Shown here piece by piece: positions 29,810 to 39,561 of a stretch of 64,000 nt of DNA; the first letter of the stretch is position 1, and every line of letters begins with the position of its first letter. A program made the position numbers and the translations under genes. The DNA is taken from NCBI GenBank assembly GCA_963823675.1, contig CAWGMT010000009.1, forward strand, positions 310,001-374,000, read 5' to 3'. Source of the stretch: CAWGMT01 sp963823675. Its GTDB lineage: Bacteria; Planctomycetota; Planctomycetia; Isosphaerales; Isosphaeraceae. The notes under the pieces are model-generated. The model was given only the letters and a program-made list of their open reading frames with translations. It had not been told where the DNA came from and searched no databases.

Positions 29810-30751
29810 ATGTCCGTCGTCAATGCTGACCGCAACCTTCTCTTCGGATTGCATGCGCTCCAGAACGGCCTGATCGATCAGGATCAGCTCGTCGCCGCGT
29901 TTCGGGCTTGGAGTCGCGCCAAGGACCGACAGCTTGCCGAATACCTGGTCGATCGAGGCGACCTGGGCGCCGACCAGCGCGATGTGGTCCAGGCGATGGT
30001 AGGGCTCCATGAGAAGAAACATGGCGGTAGCACCGAAAAGAGCCTCACGACAATTCCCGCCGGCCGATCGACCCGCGAGAGCCTCGCCGCGCTGGGCGAC
30101 TGCGAAATCGAGAGAACTCTCGCCCGCGTCGGCTCCGGTCCGGCTTCGAGCCAATCCGTTGCCGATGCCGATGCAGACCCCGACCGCACCGGCACCTACT
30201 CGGTCGGCTCGGCCACCTGCGACGGCCGGCGGTTCCGCATCCTTCGGCCCCATGCGCGGGGCGGACTGGGTGCCGTTTTCGTGGCGCTGGATACGGAACT
30301 GCACCGCGAGGTGGCCCTCAAGCAGATCCCTGGCGCTGGCGATAGAGCGCAAGATGGTCGAGGCCGAGCCGTCCCAGGAGCAGTACCGGAAATACCTGGG
30401 CGACGGCCTCAGGCACCGCGGGATCGTGCTCCAGAAGTGCAGCCGGCCCGCCGAGGCGGTCTTGGCCTTCCGTAACTCGATCGAACTCCTCGAGGGGTTG
30501 GCGAATCCGAGACCCGGCGACGTCTACGATATCGCGTGCAGTCAGTCCCTGCTCTCCGGCGCCGCAGCCGAGGCCGGATCGAGGCCGACAAGGCCATGGA
30601 GCGCCTGCGCCGGGTCATCGCCTCCGGCTGGAGCCAGGCGGCCCTGATACGGATCGACACCGACCTCGACCCGCTCCGCTCTCGACCTGACTTCCAGGCC
30701 CTGTTGATGGACCTCGGCTGGGCAGTCGATCCGTTCGCGCGGCCTGATTGA
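29810..30751 (+). pseudogene. Internally deleted Ser/Thr kinase remnant
   Basis: The N-terminal 165 residues match the leader of a large planctomycete kinase family: NADRNLLFGLHALQNGLIDQ, then the glycine loop RPHARGGLGAVFVALDTEL and HREVALKQI with the ATP lysine. Right after this, near 30330, the sequence jumps to the TPR tail of the same family (LALAIERKMVEAEPSQEQYR, KAMERLRRVIASGW, DLDPLRSRPDFQALLMDLGW). The catalytic loop, DFG and substrate lobe are gone. The junction also changes frame, and another break lies near 30580. ATG at 29810 is preferred because CAGGAG ends 9 bases upstream. It cannot be an active kinase. Confidence 0.8.
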
Positions 30752-30817
30752 GACGGACCGGGCGCAAGGCGATCTCGAGCTCGGGTTTCGAGGATCGCAT
30801 AGGCCCTGGCCTTGAAT

Positions 30818-30880
30818 TATCGTCGCCTTTCGCTCCGCGAAAGACGGTTGTTACGGCAAGTCATTTATGTCCCGATCCTT
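30818..30880. repeat. Dispersed CTTTCGCTCCGCGAAAG element, copy 1
   Basis: Contains the hairpin CTTTCGC-TCC-GCGAAAG and ends ATGTCCCGATCCTT. A longer copy with the same start and end lies at 39453-39538. It fills the gap between the kinase remnant and the metallo-hydrolase gene. Confidence 0.75.
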
Positions 30881-30902
30881 CGCGGGCGGGCTCATCGGGC
30901 GT

Positions 30903-31876
30903 TCAGCGCGTCCTGCCGCGGCTCTCTCGTCGCGACGGAGATCCCTCGGTCGTGGCGGCCGCCACGCGGTTGACGTCCTCCGGCGTGGGCCGCTTGCCGC
31001 GCAGCAGTGTCGGCTCTACCACGCTCCACCCGCGGCCGTCGCTCTGGATGATGATGGTGCCGAGCTGGTCGGTGCGGAGGAACGGGATGCGCTCGCTCCG
31101 GAGGAGCCGGATCGTCTCCGGGTGCGGGTGGCCGTATTCGTTATCCGTGCCCATGCTCGCGACTGCCAGCTCAGGCCGCACGGCGCCCAGCCAGGCGCAT
31201 CGGTGCCATTGCGGCTGCCGTGATGGGCCAGTTTGAGGATCGTGCAGTCGCGGACCAGGTCGGAACAGTGCTCCAGCCACCACGCGCGCTCGGGCCCCTC
31301 GCTGTCCCCCGGAAACAGCATGGAGAACGACCCATACTTCAGCCGCAAGCCGACCGAGTTGTTGTTCTCTTCCTGGTGGTCTTCGGGAGCCTGCGGGAAG
31401 ATCGTCAGCTCGACGGAGCCCAGCTCGATCTTGCGGGATCGCGTAGTGGGGTGAACCACCGTCATCCCTTCGGCTTCGACGGCCTTGAGCAGCCGGAGAT
31501 AGCTTCGAGTCGAGTGCCCCGAGCTGCTGGCGAGGAAGTAGCGCGGCTTGAGCTCGCGGACGACTTCCTCCATGCCGCCGTAGTGATCGCTGTGGTGATG
31601 GCTTAACGCCACCAGATCGAGGTGGGCGATGCCCATGCGCTTGAGCACCCGAAGCGCGCCTTCCTTCGTCGGGCCGGCGTCGATCAGTACCGTCTTGCCC
31701 TCGGGCGAGCGGACCAGGATCGAGTCTCCCTGGCCGACGTCGAGCACTTCGACCGCGACCGGATTGGCACTGGGACGCTGGAAGGGCCACTGGGCCCGGC
31801 TTTCCACGCAGGTAAGCGCAAAGCCCAGGCTCAAAACGGCGAGCGCCAGTGTGCGGATTCGTTGTCTGGTCGTCAA
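30903..31876 (-). CDS. ComEC-like secreted metallo-beta-lactamase-fold hydrolase (frame break)
   Basis: A signal-peptide-like N-terminus (TLALAVLSLGFALTCVESRA) precedes the metallo-beta-lactamase fold: VLDVGQGDSILVRSPEGKTV, LIDAGP, the metal motif HHHSDHYGG, LFPGDSEG and KLAHHGSRNG. The order is that of the ComEC/Rec2 C-terminal domain without its membrane part. A frame break near 31190 is followed by VRPELAVASMGTDNEYGHPH, which completes the domain. The stop of the DUF3006 gene upstream overlaps this start by four bases; such pairs are common. Probably a nuclease or phosphodiesterase acting outside the cytoplasm. Confidence 0.85.
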
Positions 31877-32124
31877 AGCGTGATGTCTCCTCCCGGGTCA
31901 CGCTCTCCCAGCCTCTCCTCGACGCGGCGGGTTTCGTGGGCCAGCTCGCGCGTGGCCGCGGCATCGGGCTCGAGCGAGAGCGACAGAACGTCGCCGGGCT
32001 TGGCCCCTGGGGGCAAAAGCGAGCGCGGGATATTGAGCGTTTCGCCGTCGTCGGTCAGCAGGACGGCGATCTCCTTGCCCCTGCCTTCGAAGCGGTCCAG
32101 GGACAGAGACAGGCGCGTGGACAT
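31873..32124 (-). CDS. DUF3006 protein
   Basis: 83 residues: MSTRLSLSLDRFEGRGKEIA, LTDDGETLNIPRSLLPPGAK, then an acidic, charged tail. This is the DUF3006 layout, a small beta-rich domain often encoded beside ComEC-like hydrolases (established association, function unknown). It is coupled to the hydrolase gene by an ATGA overlap, so it is the first cistron of the pair. Confidence 0.8.
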   Translation of the reverse strand: MSTRLSLSLDRFEGRGKEIAVLLTDDGETLNIPRSLLPPGAKPGDVLSLSLEPDAAATRELAHETRRVEERLGERDPGGDITL

Positions 32125-32152
32125 GGCGCGGGCTCCTCACGTCAAGCCTAGG

Positions 32153-32914
32153 TCACTTGATGATGATTGGCGAATCCGCGTCCGCTGTTTGGGGCGGGGC
32201 CTGACGCCGGCGTTCGTCGCCGCGCTGGCCGCCCGGGAGATCGCCGACGCGCTGGCTTTGCAGCACGATCTGGTTATTGCGCGGATCGACCGGCGGGTCG
32301 GGCATTTGCATCGGCTCGAGCGGGAACGTACCCGGCTTGAGCGGGAACTCGGCGAGCTTGACGTCGGCGGCTGTGAAGAGGAATCGTCTGGGCTCGACAA
32401 ACAGCTTGGGCTTGCGATCGAACACTTCGACCACGATCTGCTGGCCGGGCTTCCACGCCACCTGGAACGGGCGGTCGGGCCAACCCGCCGCCAGCTCATC
32501 CTTGCCGGCGACCGCCAGACGTTCGCCGAACCGCTTGCTTTCCCAGAGCAGTGTGTCGGTACCCTGCGGATCTACCCTCAGCACGCGCGCCTGGATGTCG
32601 ACCGTCTGGCCCGGGCGAAAGAGCGTGGGGTCCAGATGCACCTGGGAGATCGTGACTTGATAGGTCCCCGGCTGGCCGAACGAATTGACCGGCTTGATGA
32701 CGCCGGCGACCTCGCCGACGGCGGCTTTCAGGGTGTCGTCCAGGTCCTTGGCCGCAAGATCGGCCGGCTGTCCCGTGACCGCCGTCCAGACAGCCTGCAT
32801 CGCCGGGTGGTCCTTGAACAAATAACTACCGACACCACCCCCGCCGCTGATCAGCACGATCAGGTACATCAGCCGCCGCAACAACGACGGTTTCTGCTTC
32901 CGTGAGCCGAACAT
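32153..32914 (-). CDS. Membrane-anchored protein of unknown function
   Basis: 253 residues from ATG at 32914 (MFGSRKQKPSLLRRLMYLIV); one N-terminal membrane helix with a GGGGVGSYLF end. The outside part is beta-rich, with QVTISQVHLDPTLFRPGQTV and WKPGQQIVVEVFDRKPKLFV segments that look like a C2- or lectin-type fold, and a disordered tail. The frame is open upstream to 33079 without similarity. I do not recognise the family. It may be in one transcription unit with the DUF3006-hydrolase pair (28-base gap). Confidence 0.65.
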   Translation of the reverse strand: MFGSRKQKPSLLRRLMYLIVLISGGGGVGSYLFKDHPAMQAVWTAVTGQPADLAAKDLDDTLKAAVGEVAGVIKPVNSFGQPGTYQVTISQVHLDPTLFRPGQTVDIQARVLRVDPQGTDTLLWESKRFGERLAVAGKDELAAGWPDRPFQVAWKPGQQIVVEVFDRKPKLFVEPRRFLFTAADVKLAEFPLKPGTFPLEPMQMPDPPVDPRNNQIVLQSQRVGDLPGGQRGDERRRQAPPQTADADSPIIIK

Positions 32915-33104
32915 TCTTGTGTTCCCGTCCTTGAGTGATCTGTTGATCGCAAGCCACCGCGCGCGAATCGCGGCCGATTCGTCGCATTGCGCTGCGGTCG
33001 TTTCCCCGCATTGACTGGCCAAGAAGTGAGCCGATGATGGCAAGCGATGCACTATTAGCAAAGATCGGGAATTGGTCAAGGTGAAGTGAGCGGCCTCTCC
33101 AGGC

Positions 33105-33329
33105 TCACCACCAGCCGGCGCGGCCGAAATTCCAGTCGTTCACGGAAGCGTTTTGCAGGCCCTGGAACACATCCTGAAAGATCCCACCGTCACCGGGTGT
33201 CGACGAACTTGTCGCGTCACGCGCGGCCGCTTCTTTACGATAGTGCCAGGCAGCACAGCCGGAACAAGTCACAATCGCCAAGAGCGCCGGCAGCGCTAGC
33301 GGACGTAGCAGCCGTGCCTTATCCACCAT
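33105..33329 (-). CDS. Small putative lipoprotein
   Basis: 74 residues from ATG at 33329. A basic start (MVDKARLLRP), a hydrophobic run, and a lipobox-like CSGC at residues 23-26 suggest a lipid-anchored protein; the rest (GIFQDVFQGLQNASVNDWNF) has no family I know. The GGNASVNDW-type end and small size make it a candidate surface peptide, function unknown. Confidence 0.5.
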   Translation of the reverse strand: MVDKARLLRPLALPALLAIVTCSGCAAWHYRKEAAARDATSSSTPGDGGIFQDVFQGLQNASVNDWNFGRAGWW

Positions 33330-33337
33330 GAACCGGG

Positions 33338-33373
33338 CCCTCACCCCAGCCCTCTCCCAGCGGCAGAGGGAGC
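33338..33373. repeat. CCCTCACCCCAGCCCTCTCCC-type element
   Basis: A 36-base element with the arms CCCTCT and AGAGGG able to pair. The same type of C-rich palindrome (CCCTCACCCC ... AGAGGGAG) is widespread between genes in many bacterial phyla. It lies between the small lipoprotein gene and the end of the TPR gene. Confidence 0.6.
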
Positions 33374-33410
33374 CAGAAAGAAAGGAGCTGCGCCACGTTT
33401 CTGCCGCTGG

Positions 33411-35885
33411 CTATCGCCCGCCTGACGCGCCAGAGGCTCGCGTCAGGTTGCGGTCCTGGTTCGTGTTAACCTTGGCCAGGATCGCAGCAACTTCCGACCA
33501 CAGCGCGCGAAACGCCGTTTGCTCGTCGGCCGGCAGCTTTTCCAGCGCGGCCGCGTCGCGAACCCCCGCGAGGTCGCCGTCGGCCTTCCAGTATTCGAGC
33601 TTGTGCTTCACCTCGCTCCTGGCCGCAGGTTGGTCGGTCGCCGCCTGCTTGGCCCGCTCGGCCAGGTCGGCCTTGAGCCAGTCCAGCGCCTTTCTGCGCC
33701 AGCGAGCCCTGGCGGCAACGTCCAGCGGCGGTTGGTCCTCGCCCATGCCGGCGCCGGCTGATGCCGCGGCGCAGGCGGCGTTGTACCGGTTCGCAGCCAC
33801 AAGGTCGTCGGCCAGGGCGGGTTGACTCAGGAAGGCATCGGACCAGTACCGTGCCGACGCTCCATAGAAGTGTCTGCAATGACAGACACGGGCCAGAGCA
33901 GTCATCTCATCGGCATTGGCCGGCCGGTCCTTGCCGGCGAAGATCGCAGGAATTCGGCCCTCCATTGTGACATACAGCCGCGCTCTTTTCACCCACTTCG
34001 ATGAGGGTAGCGACCAGTCCTTACGCGTCGAGCCCAGCGCATGGCCGCGTTCGAACTCCGGCAGTGCCTCGGCGAAGCGATTCTGTTGTTGAAGTGCCCA
34101 CCCGAGCATGCAATGTAACTCGGCCACATCCGGCTTGATCTGGATCGCCGCCCTGAGCTGGTCGATGGCCTCGTCCAGCTTCCTTTGTTCGCGGAGGACC
34201 TCGCCGAGCTCCCCGTGTGCCTCCGCGAGATTCGGTTGGAAAAGCATCGCCGTCCTGAGCTCTTCGATGGCCTGATCCAGCTTTCCCTGTCGGTGGAGAG
34301 CGATTCCAAAAAGGGCGTGCGCCTCGGCGTGACGCGGATCAATGCGGATGGCGCTCTTGAGCTCATCGATCGCCGCGTCCAGTTTTCGCTGCATCAGGAG
34401 AGCGTTGCCAAGGTCAGCGTGCGCATGACCATCACCCGGCCTGATGCGGATCGCGCACCGGAGCTCGGCGATTGCCTCATCGAGCTTCCCCTGCTGCCCA
34501 AGAGCTCTCCCAAGGTTGCCGTGGGCCTCGGCGTCTTCGGGACCGAGGGAAACGGCTTTCCGGTAATGTTCAATCGCCTCGTTTAGCTTGCCCTGACCGT
34601 GGAAGACCCAGCCGAGCGCGTAATGGGCTTTGGCATCCGAGGGCTTGAGGCGGATCGCGGTCCCGAGCTGTTCGATCGCATCCTGGGGTTTCCCTTCTCG
34701 AACGAGGACAATGCCGAGGCCGGTCCGCGCCTCGGCATCCTCCGGGTTGAGCCCGACGGCCCGCTTGAGTACGTGTGCCGCCTCATCAGGCTTTCCCTGA
34801 TCATCCAGGGCGCGGGCGAGGCTCACCTGCACGCCGGGAAGATCGGGTTTGAGCCGGGCGGCCTCCTTGAGCTCGACGACCGCCTCGTCCAGCTTTCCTT
34901 GCAGGCTGAGGACCTTGGCGAGCAGGCCATGCGCGTGGGCGAACTCGGGATTAATGCGGATGGCAATCCTGAGCTCATCGCCGGCCTCGTTCAGCTTCCC
35001 CTGCTGGCCGAGGGCGCAACCGAGCTCTCCGTGTGCGTCGAGGAAATTCGGGTTGAGTCGGATGGCTTCCCGGAGCTCGGCGATTGCTTCGTCCAGTTTC
35101 GTCTGTTGTCCTAGAGCCCTGCCGAGCTGGGCGTGAGCGTTGGCGTCATCGGGTCGAAGGCGAACGTATTGGCGATAGCATTCAATCGCCTCAATCATCC
35201 TCCCCTGCTCGTGGAAGAGCCAGCCCAGGTTATATCGAGCGGTGGCATCCGACGGATCGAGGCAGACGGCGTTCTTGAACTCTTCCGCCGCCGCGTCGAG
35301 CTTTCCCTGGGTCCGCAGGGCGGCGCCCAGGCCGCAGTGCGCGGCGGCAAGATTCGGTTTGAGTCGGATGGCCTTTCTGAGCTCGTCTGTCGCCTCGTTC
35401 ACTTTTCGGATCTTCAGCAAGGCCAGGCCAAGATTCGTGTGGCATTCCGCGAGCTCCGGGTTGAGGCGAACCACGACCCCGTACTCGTCGGCTGCGTCCT
35501 GAAGCTTCCCATGGTGGTAGAAAACCTCGGCGAGCCAGTGGTGGGCCTCGGCGAGATCGGGCTTGATGCGGATGGCTTCCCGGAACTCGGCGATCGCTTC
35601 ATCCAGTTTGCCGGCCTTTTTCAGGGCGATTCCCGCAAAGACGTGGCGCTGGGCAAGGTCGTGCTCCGGCCGGATCGCTCGACCGCCGTCTCCGATCGGC
35701 TCCGCCGGATTCCTCTCTGGGCGGGAAGGGGCGCTCGCGCTCGTGGGCGGCTGCCCAGGCTGCTGCGCCAGGGACTGCCGCTCGGGGATCAATAGAGCAG
35801 CCAGAGCTCCCAGGACGATTCCGCCGAGTCCGCGCCGCGGAAGCAAACGCAGAGCCGGCGCTCGACCCGAAGGGCACACTTCCAT
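33411..35885 (-). CDS. Exported TPR protein, twin 1
   Basis: About 824 residues from ATG at 35885, which follows AGGAGG by 5-6 bases. A basic start and one hydrophobic helix (GIVLGALAALLI) are followed by at least fifteen 34-residue TPR units, many with the consensus GKLDEAIAEFREAIRIKPD. The C-terminal 200 residues (KDRPANADEMTALARVC, ARYWSDAFLSQPALADDL, RWRRKALDWLKADLAERAKQ) match the tail region of planctomycete Ser/Thr kinases, yet no kinase domain is present. Probably a periplasmic or membrane-tethered scaffold. Intact, unlike its neighbour. Confidence 0.85.
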   Translation of the reverse strand: MEVCPSGRAPALRLLPRRGLGGIVLGALAALLIPERQSLAQQPGQPPTSASAPSRPERNPAEPIGDGGRAIRPEHDLAQRHVFAGIALKKAGKLDEAIAEFREAIRIKPDLAEAHHWLAEVFYHHGKLQDAADEYGVVVRLNPELAECHTNLGLALLKIRKVNEATDELRKAIRLKPNLAAAHCGLGAALRTQGKLDAAAEEFKNAVCLDPSDATARYNLGWLFHEQGRMIEAIECYRQYVRLRPDDANAHAQLGRALGQQTKLDEAIAELREAIRLNPNFLDAHGELGCALGQQGKLNEAGDELRIAIRINPEFAHAHGLLAKVLSLQGKLDEAVVELKEAARLKPDLPGVQVSLARALDDQGKPDEAAHVLKRAVGLNPEDAEARTGLGIVLVREGKPQDAIEQLGTAIRLKPSDAKAHYALGWVFHGQGKLNEAIEHYRKAVSLGPEDAEAHGNLGRALGQQGKLDEAIAELRCAIRIRPGDGHAHADLGNALLMQRKLDAAIDELKSAIRIDPRHAEAHALFGIALHRQGKLDQAIEELRTAMLFQPNLAEAHGELGEVLREQRKLDEAIDQLRAAIQIKPDVAELHCMLGWALQQQNRFAEALPEFERGHALGSTRKDWSLPSSKWVKRARLYVTMEGRIPAIFAGKDRPANADEMTALARVCHCRHFYGASARYWSDAFLSQPALADDLVAANRYNAACAAASAGAGMGEDQPPLDVAARARWRRKALDWLKADLAERAKQAATDQPAARSEVKHKLEYWKADGDLAGVRDAAALEKLPADEQTAFRALWSEVAAILAKVNTNQDRNLTRASGASGGR

Positions 35886-35902
35886 GTATTCCTCCTGAAT
35901 CG

Positions 35903-37419
35903 TCAGTGTCCTGATCCGGAACAAACCTTGGCCAGAATCCCGTCAACCTCGGACCAGAGCGCGAAACGCCTTCTGTTCGGCGGCCGGCAGCTTTTCGAGC
36001 GCGGCCGCGTCGTGAACCGCGGCGAGATCGAGGTCGGCCTTCCAGTGCTCGAGCGTCTGGATCACCTCGCGCCGGGCAGCCGGTTGATTGGTTTCCGCCT
36101 GCTTGGCCCAATGCGCCAGATCGGCCTTGAGCCACTCCAGTGTCTTCTTGCGCCAGCGAGCCTTGGCCGCGTCGCCCAGTTGACCTTGGTCCTCACCCTG
36201 GCCCGCTCCGGCTAGTGCTGCGGAGCAGGCGGCGCTGTACCGGTTAAGAGCAGTGAAGTCCTCGGCCAGGGAGGGCTGAGCTGCGAAGGCTTCGTTCCAG
36301 TAGCGTGCTGATGCGCCGTAGACGTGTTTCTGATAGCAGAGATCGGCCAGGGTCGCCGTCTCGTCGGCATTGGCGGGCCGGTCTTTGCCGGCCAGGATCG
36401 CAGGGATCCGGCCCTCCAGAGCGACGCACATCCGGGCTCTTTTTACCAGCTCGGCCGACGGAATTGGCCAGTCCTTGCGCTTCGAGCCCAGTGCATGGCC
36501 GCGTTCGAGTGCCTCCAAAGCCTCACCGAATCGATTCTGTTCCTGGAGCGCCGCTCCGAGCATGCAATGAGCCTCGGCGAGGTCCGGTTTGAGATGGATC
36601 GCCGCCTTGAACTGGTCGATGGCCTCATCCAGCCGCCCCCGCCGTCGGAGAGCCAGGCCGAGGTTGGAGTGCGCCCGGCGAAATCCGGCTTGAGTTGGAC
36701 TGACTCTCTGAGTTGGACGATGGCCTCGTCCAGCTTCCCATTTTCCCAAAGGATCGTGCCGAGCTCGGCGTGCGCCTCGGCGGATTCCGGCTCGAGGCTG
36801 ACCGCCTTCTTGAGCTCGCCGATGGCCTCATCCGGCTTTCCCTGCCGGCTGAATGCTCTGCCAAGCAGGGCGTGCGCATCGTGGTGACCCGGATCGATGC
36901 GGATGGCGTCGTTGAGTTCGACGATTGCCGCATCGAGCTTTCGCTGTTCCACGAAAGCGTTACCGAGGTCGGCGTGCGCCTCGGCAAGTCTGGGATTGAT
37001 GCGAATCGCCTTCTTGAGCTCATCGACTGCCTCGTGTCGCTTCCCCTGGGCGTCGAAAACTTCGGCGAGGCCGTTGTGGGCCTCGGTGAGATCGGGCTTG
37101 AGGCGGATGGCTTCCCGGAACTCGGCGATCGCCTCATTCAGTTTGCCATCGTTCTTCAGGGCGATTCCCGAAAAGACGTGGCTCTCGGCGACGCCGTGCT
37201 CCAGCGGCATCGCTGGACCGCTGCCGCCGATCGGCTCTGCCGGCTTCCTCTTTGGGCCGGAAGGGCGCTCTCGATTGTGGGGCGCTGCTCGGGCTGTTGC
37301 GCAAGGCACTGCCGCTCGGGGATCAAGAGAGCAGCAAGACCGCCCACGATGACGACACTGAACCCGCTACGAATACGCGCGCGGGGAGCCTTCGCTCGAC
37401 CCAAAGGGCACGCTTCCAT
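35903..37419 (-). CDS. Exported TPR protein, twin 2 (shorter, three frame breaks)
   Basis: Starts at ATG 37419 after AGGAGGG. The start is clearly related to twin 1 (both contain AALLIPERQ and AEPIG), followed by TPR units, a tail with KDRPANADETATLADLCYQ and YWNEAFAAQPSLAEDF, and an end near GILAKVCSGSGH. Frame breaks are inferred near 37260, 36680 and 35960. It has about seven fewer TPR units than twin 1. The two genes are 17 bases apart on the same strand and arose by tandem duplication followed by loss or gain of repeats. Confidence 0.75.
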
Positions 37420-37788
37420 GGAGCCCTCCTCAAATTCATGAACCGTCGTGAGAGCGACGGGAAGTCCGCCAAAGCCCGCTGCGCTCGCTTGTTACGGGCG
37501 CAGCCGCGCCGATCGGCTGCGCGCATCCGTCTCAGCGGAGGCCGGAGCAATGAGCGTGCGTCTCTCGAGCGAGCGGGCTGGGCATCATACTGTGAGACTG
37601 GCAAGTCGTGAAGACCAGGGCGCGTTCGGTGCATACTATACAACAGTTCATTATCTTCCCACGGAACTTACTGGCGTCGATGCCGCTTATTCGATCTGGA
37701 CAAACCGGCATGAGCTGCTATCACTGGAATCGATCAGGCGTGGCCGATAAACCCTCAGCCCCCAGGTTGATCGCGCATGGAGGCGAAC
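37420..37788. other. Divergent promoter gap between TPR genes
   Basis: About 370 bases between the minus-strand twin 2 and the plus-strand TPR gene. The stretch 37630-37690 is rather AT-rich (CATACTATACAACAG) and may hold promoters; TACTAT near 37633 is a -10 candidate. No gene or repeat is recognised. Confidence 0.4.
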
Positions 37789-39187
37789 ATGGCTCGCGCA
37801 GCGTTCCGGAACCAGCTTGATCCCAGAAGACCGTTGCATTCAGCCGTGATCAGGCGGGTTGTCCTGGGCTCGTTGATCGGCGTTCTCTCGATCGCTACGG
37901 CCCGCGGACAGGACGTCTCGTACGGATCGCCGTCTCGAGCCGGCAGCGCACCGGCAGTTCCCCCCACGGAAGTCGGCCCACGGCAAGCCAACGCGTCGGA
38001 GGTTCCGAATATTCCCGCGCTGCCGCTCGAGCCGGGGCCGGCGGCTTTGACCGGCTCGACGGAGCCGGAGAAGCAACTCATTTCGGCGGATCATACCGTG
38101 AAGGCCGGTGAACAGTTTTCGAAGGAACGGGTCGGTTTCGGAACCCAGGTGCAGGTCACAGGCCCGAGCACCGTCGCGAAGACCTTCCCAGATTTCCAGG
38201 ACCAGATCCTCGCCGCACGCGCTTATTACCATCGCGGTCGATACGACGAGGCGATCGCTTGTTACCGGCAAGTGCTGCTGCAAGATCCCGGGAGGATCGA
38301 AGCACGCGCAGATCTTGCGTCCGCGTTGATCGCGCACGGGCGCTACGATCTCGCGCTCGATCATTCATCGATCACATTTCCGATGACGATGTGCTGGCCC
38401 ATCGCTTTCGCGGGTACGCCTTCATGATGCAAGGCGAGCTCGAACGGGCAATCGCCGATTTCGACCACGCCATTTTAAAGCGGGGCGACCAGGGTGCGCC
38501 GTGGGTCGTGGCATTCCGCGGCGAGTGCCACGCGGCCATGGGCAAATTCGACTCCGCCATCGCTGACTTCACGACCGCTCTCAAACGGGATCGAAACCGA
38601 GCCAAGACCTATCAGCATCGGGCGGCAGCCTATGAGGAAGAGGGAAAGCTCGACCTGGCCCTGGCGGATCTCGATCAGGTCGTCCGGCTTCGCCCAAGCG
38701 CCCCGGAGTCTTACGTCGATCGCTCAATCTTGTTGATCGAGATGAAGCGCAACGACCGGGCCCTCCAGGACATGGACCGTGTTGTCGAGCTTTGCCCCGA
38801 GGACCCATGGGTTACTTTCTCCGCGCGCTGGCCTTGTCGGTCACCAACCAGGATTGGAAACGCGCCCTTGCCGACATGGATCGTGCAGTCAAGCTCGAGC
38901 CAAGATTCTTTCTCTCCTACGCCGTCCGCGCTTTTCTGCAAATCAAGAACAACAAGTATGCTCCCGCGCTGGCGGATCTCGCGATGTGCGGTTTAACACT
39001 CGATCAATCGGACTTTAGAGTTTCTGGGGGCGTAAATACTTATCGATCCCAATTCTACTTCGGTGTCGGCTGGGAGCTCAAGGACGATCCCGTGAAGTCG
39101 AAATCCGGAATGCTGACCTCGCCAATCGAGCGTCGCGCCATTGACCAAGGACTCGCGCGGCTCCTGGCCGCGGCGTTCCCGCCGTGA
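37789..39187 (+). CDS. Exported TPR protein (two frame breaks)
   Basis: Start ATG at 37789, 6 bases after GGAGG; an upstream in-frame ATG at 37777 is possible. A signal-peptide-like stretch (VVLGSLIGVLSIATARGQ) is followed by a Pro-rich linker and about seven TPR units (AYYHRGRYDEAIACYRQVL, FDSAIADFTTALKRDRNRAK, KLDLALADLDQVVRLRPSA). Frame breaks near 38368 and 38806 are bridged by continuing repeats. Corrected length about 465 residues. Different from the twins in repeat sequence and tail; function unknown. Confidence 0.75.
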
Positions 39188-39245
39188 GATTCACGACTGC
39201 CCTTGGATTCCTTCTCGAAGAGATCTCCGCACGATGCGCGCATCC

Positions 39246-39415
39246 TGGGATCGCCGGACAGAGCCGGCTCCTACAAGAGGCCGGCACCGCGCGGCGATTT
39301 GTGCAGGAGGGGGCTCTGTCCCCCGATCCTTGGGATCGCCGGACAGAGCCGGCTCGTACAAGAGGCCGGCACCACGGCGGTTTGTGTAGGAGGGGGCTCT
39401 GTCCCCCGATCCGTT
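39246..39415. repeat. Two tandem 85-base repeats
   Basis: Two copies of an 85-base unit, each starting TGGGATCGCCGGACAGAG and including CTACAAG or GTACAAG, GAGGCCGGCACC and GGAGGGGGCTCTGTCCCCC. The last part is a hairpin (GGGGG-N6-CCCCC). Copies differ at a handful of bases. They lie in the gap 39188-39561, ahead of the methyltransferase. Confidence 0.85.
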
Positions 39416-39452
39416 GGTTGCGGCTCCGCCGCGTTGGGCGCTGGCCGAAAAC

Positions 39453-39538
39453 TATTGTCGCCTTTCGCTCCGCGAAAGGACGTTCTTTCGCTGAGCGAAA
39501 GATGACTTTACCGCGAAGTGATGTGTGTCCCGATCCTT
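39453..39538. repeat. Dispersed CTTTCGCTCCGCGAAAG element, copy 2
   Basis: Longer copy of the 30818-30880 element. It has two hairpins, CTTTCGC-TCC-GCGAAAG and CTTTCGCTGAGCGAAAG, and ends GTGTCCCGATCCTT like copy 1. The second hairpin is absent from copy 1. Confidence 0.75.
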
Positions 39539-39561
39539 ACCTGTCCCCAGGAGATGTTCCC

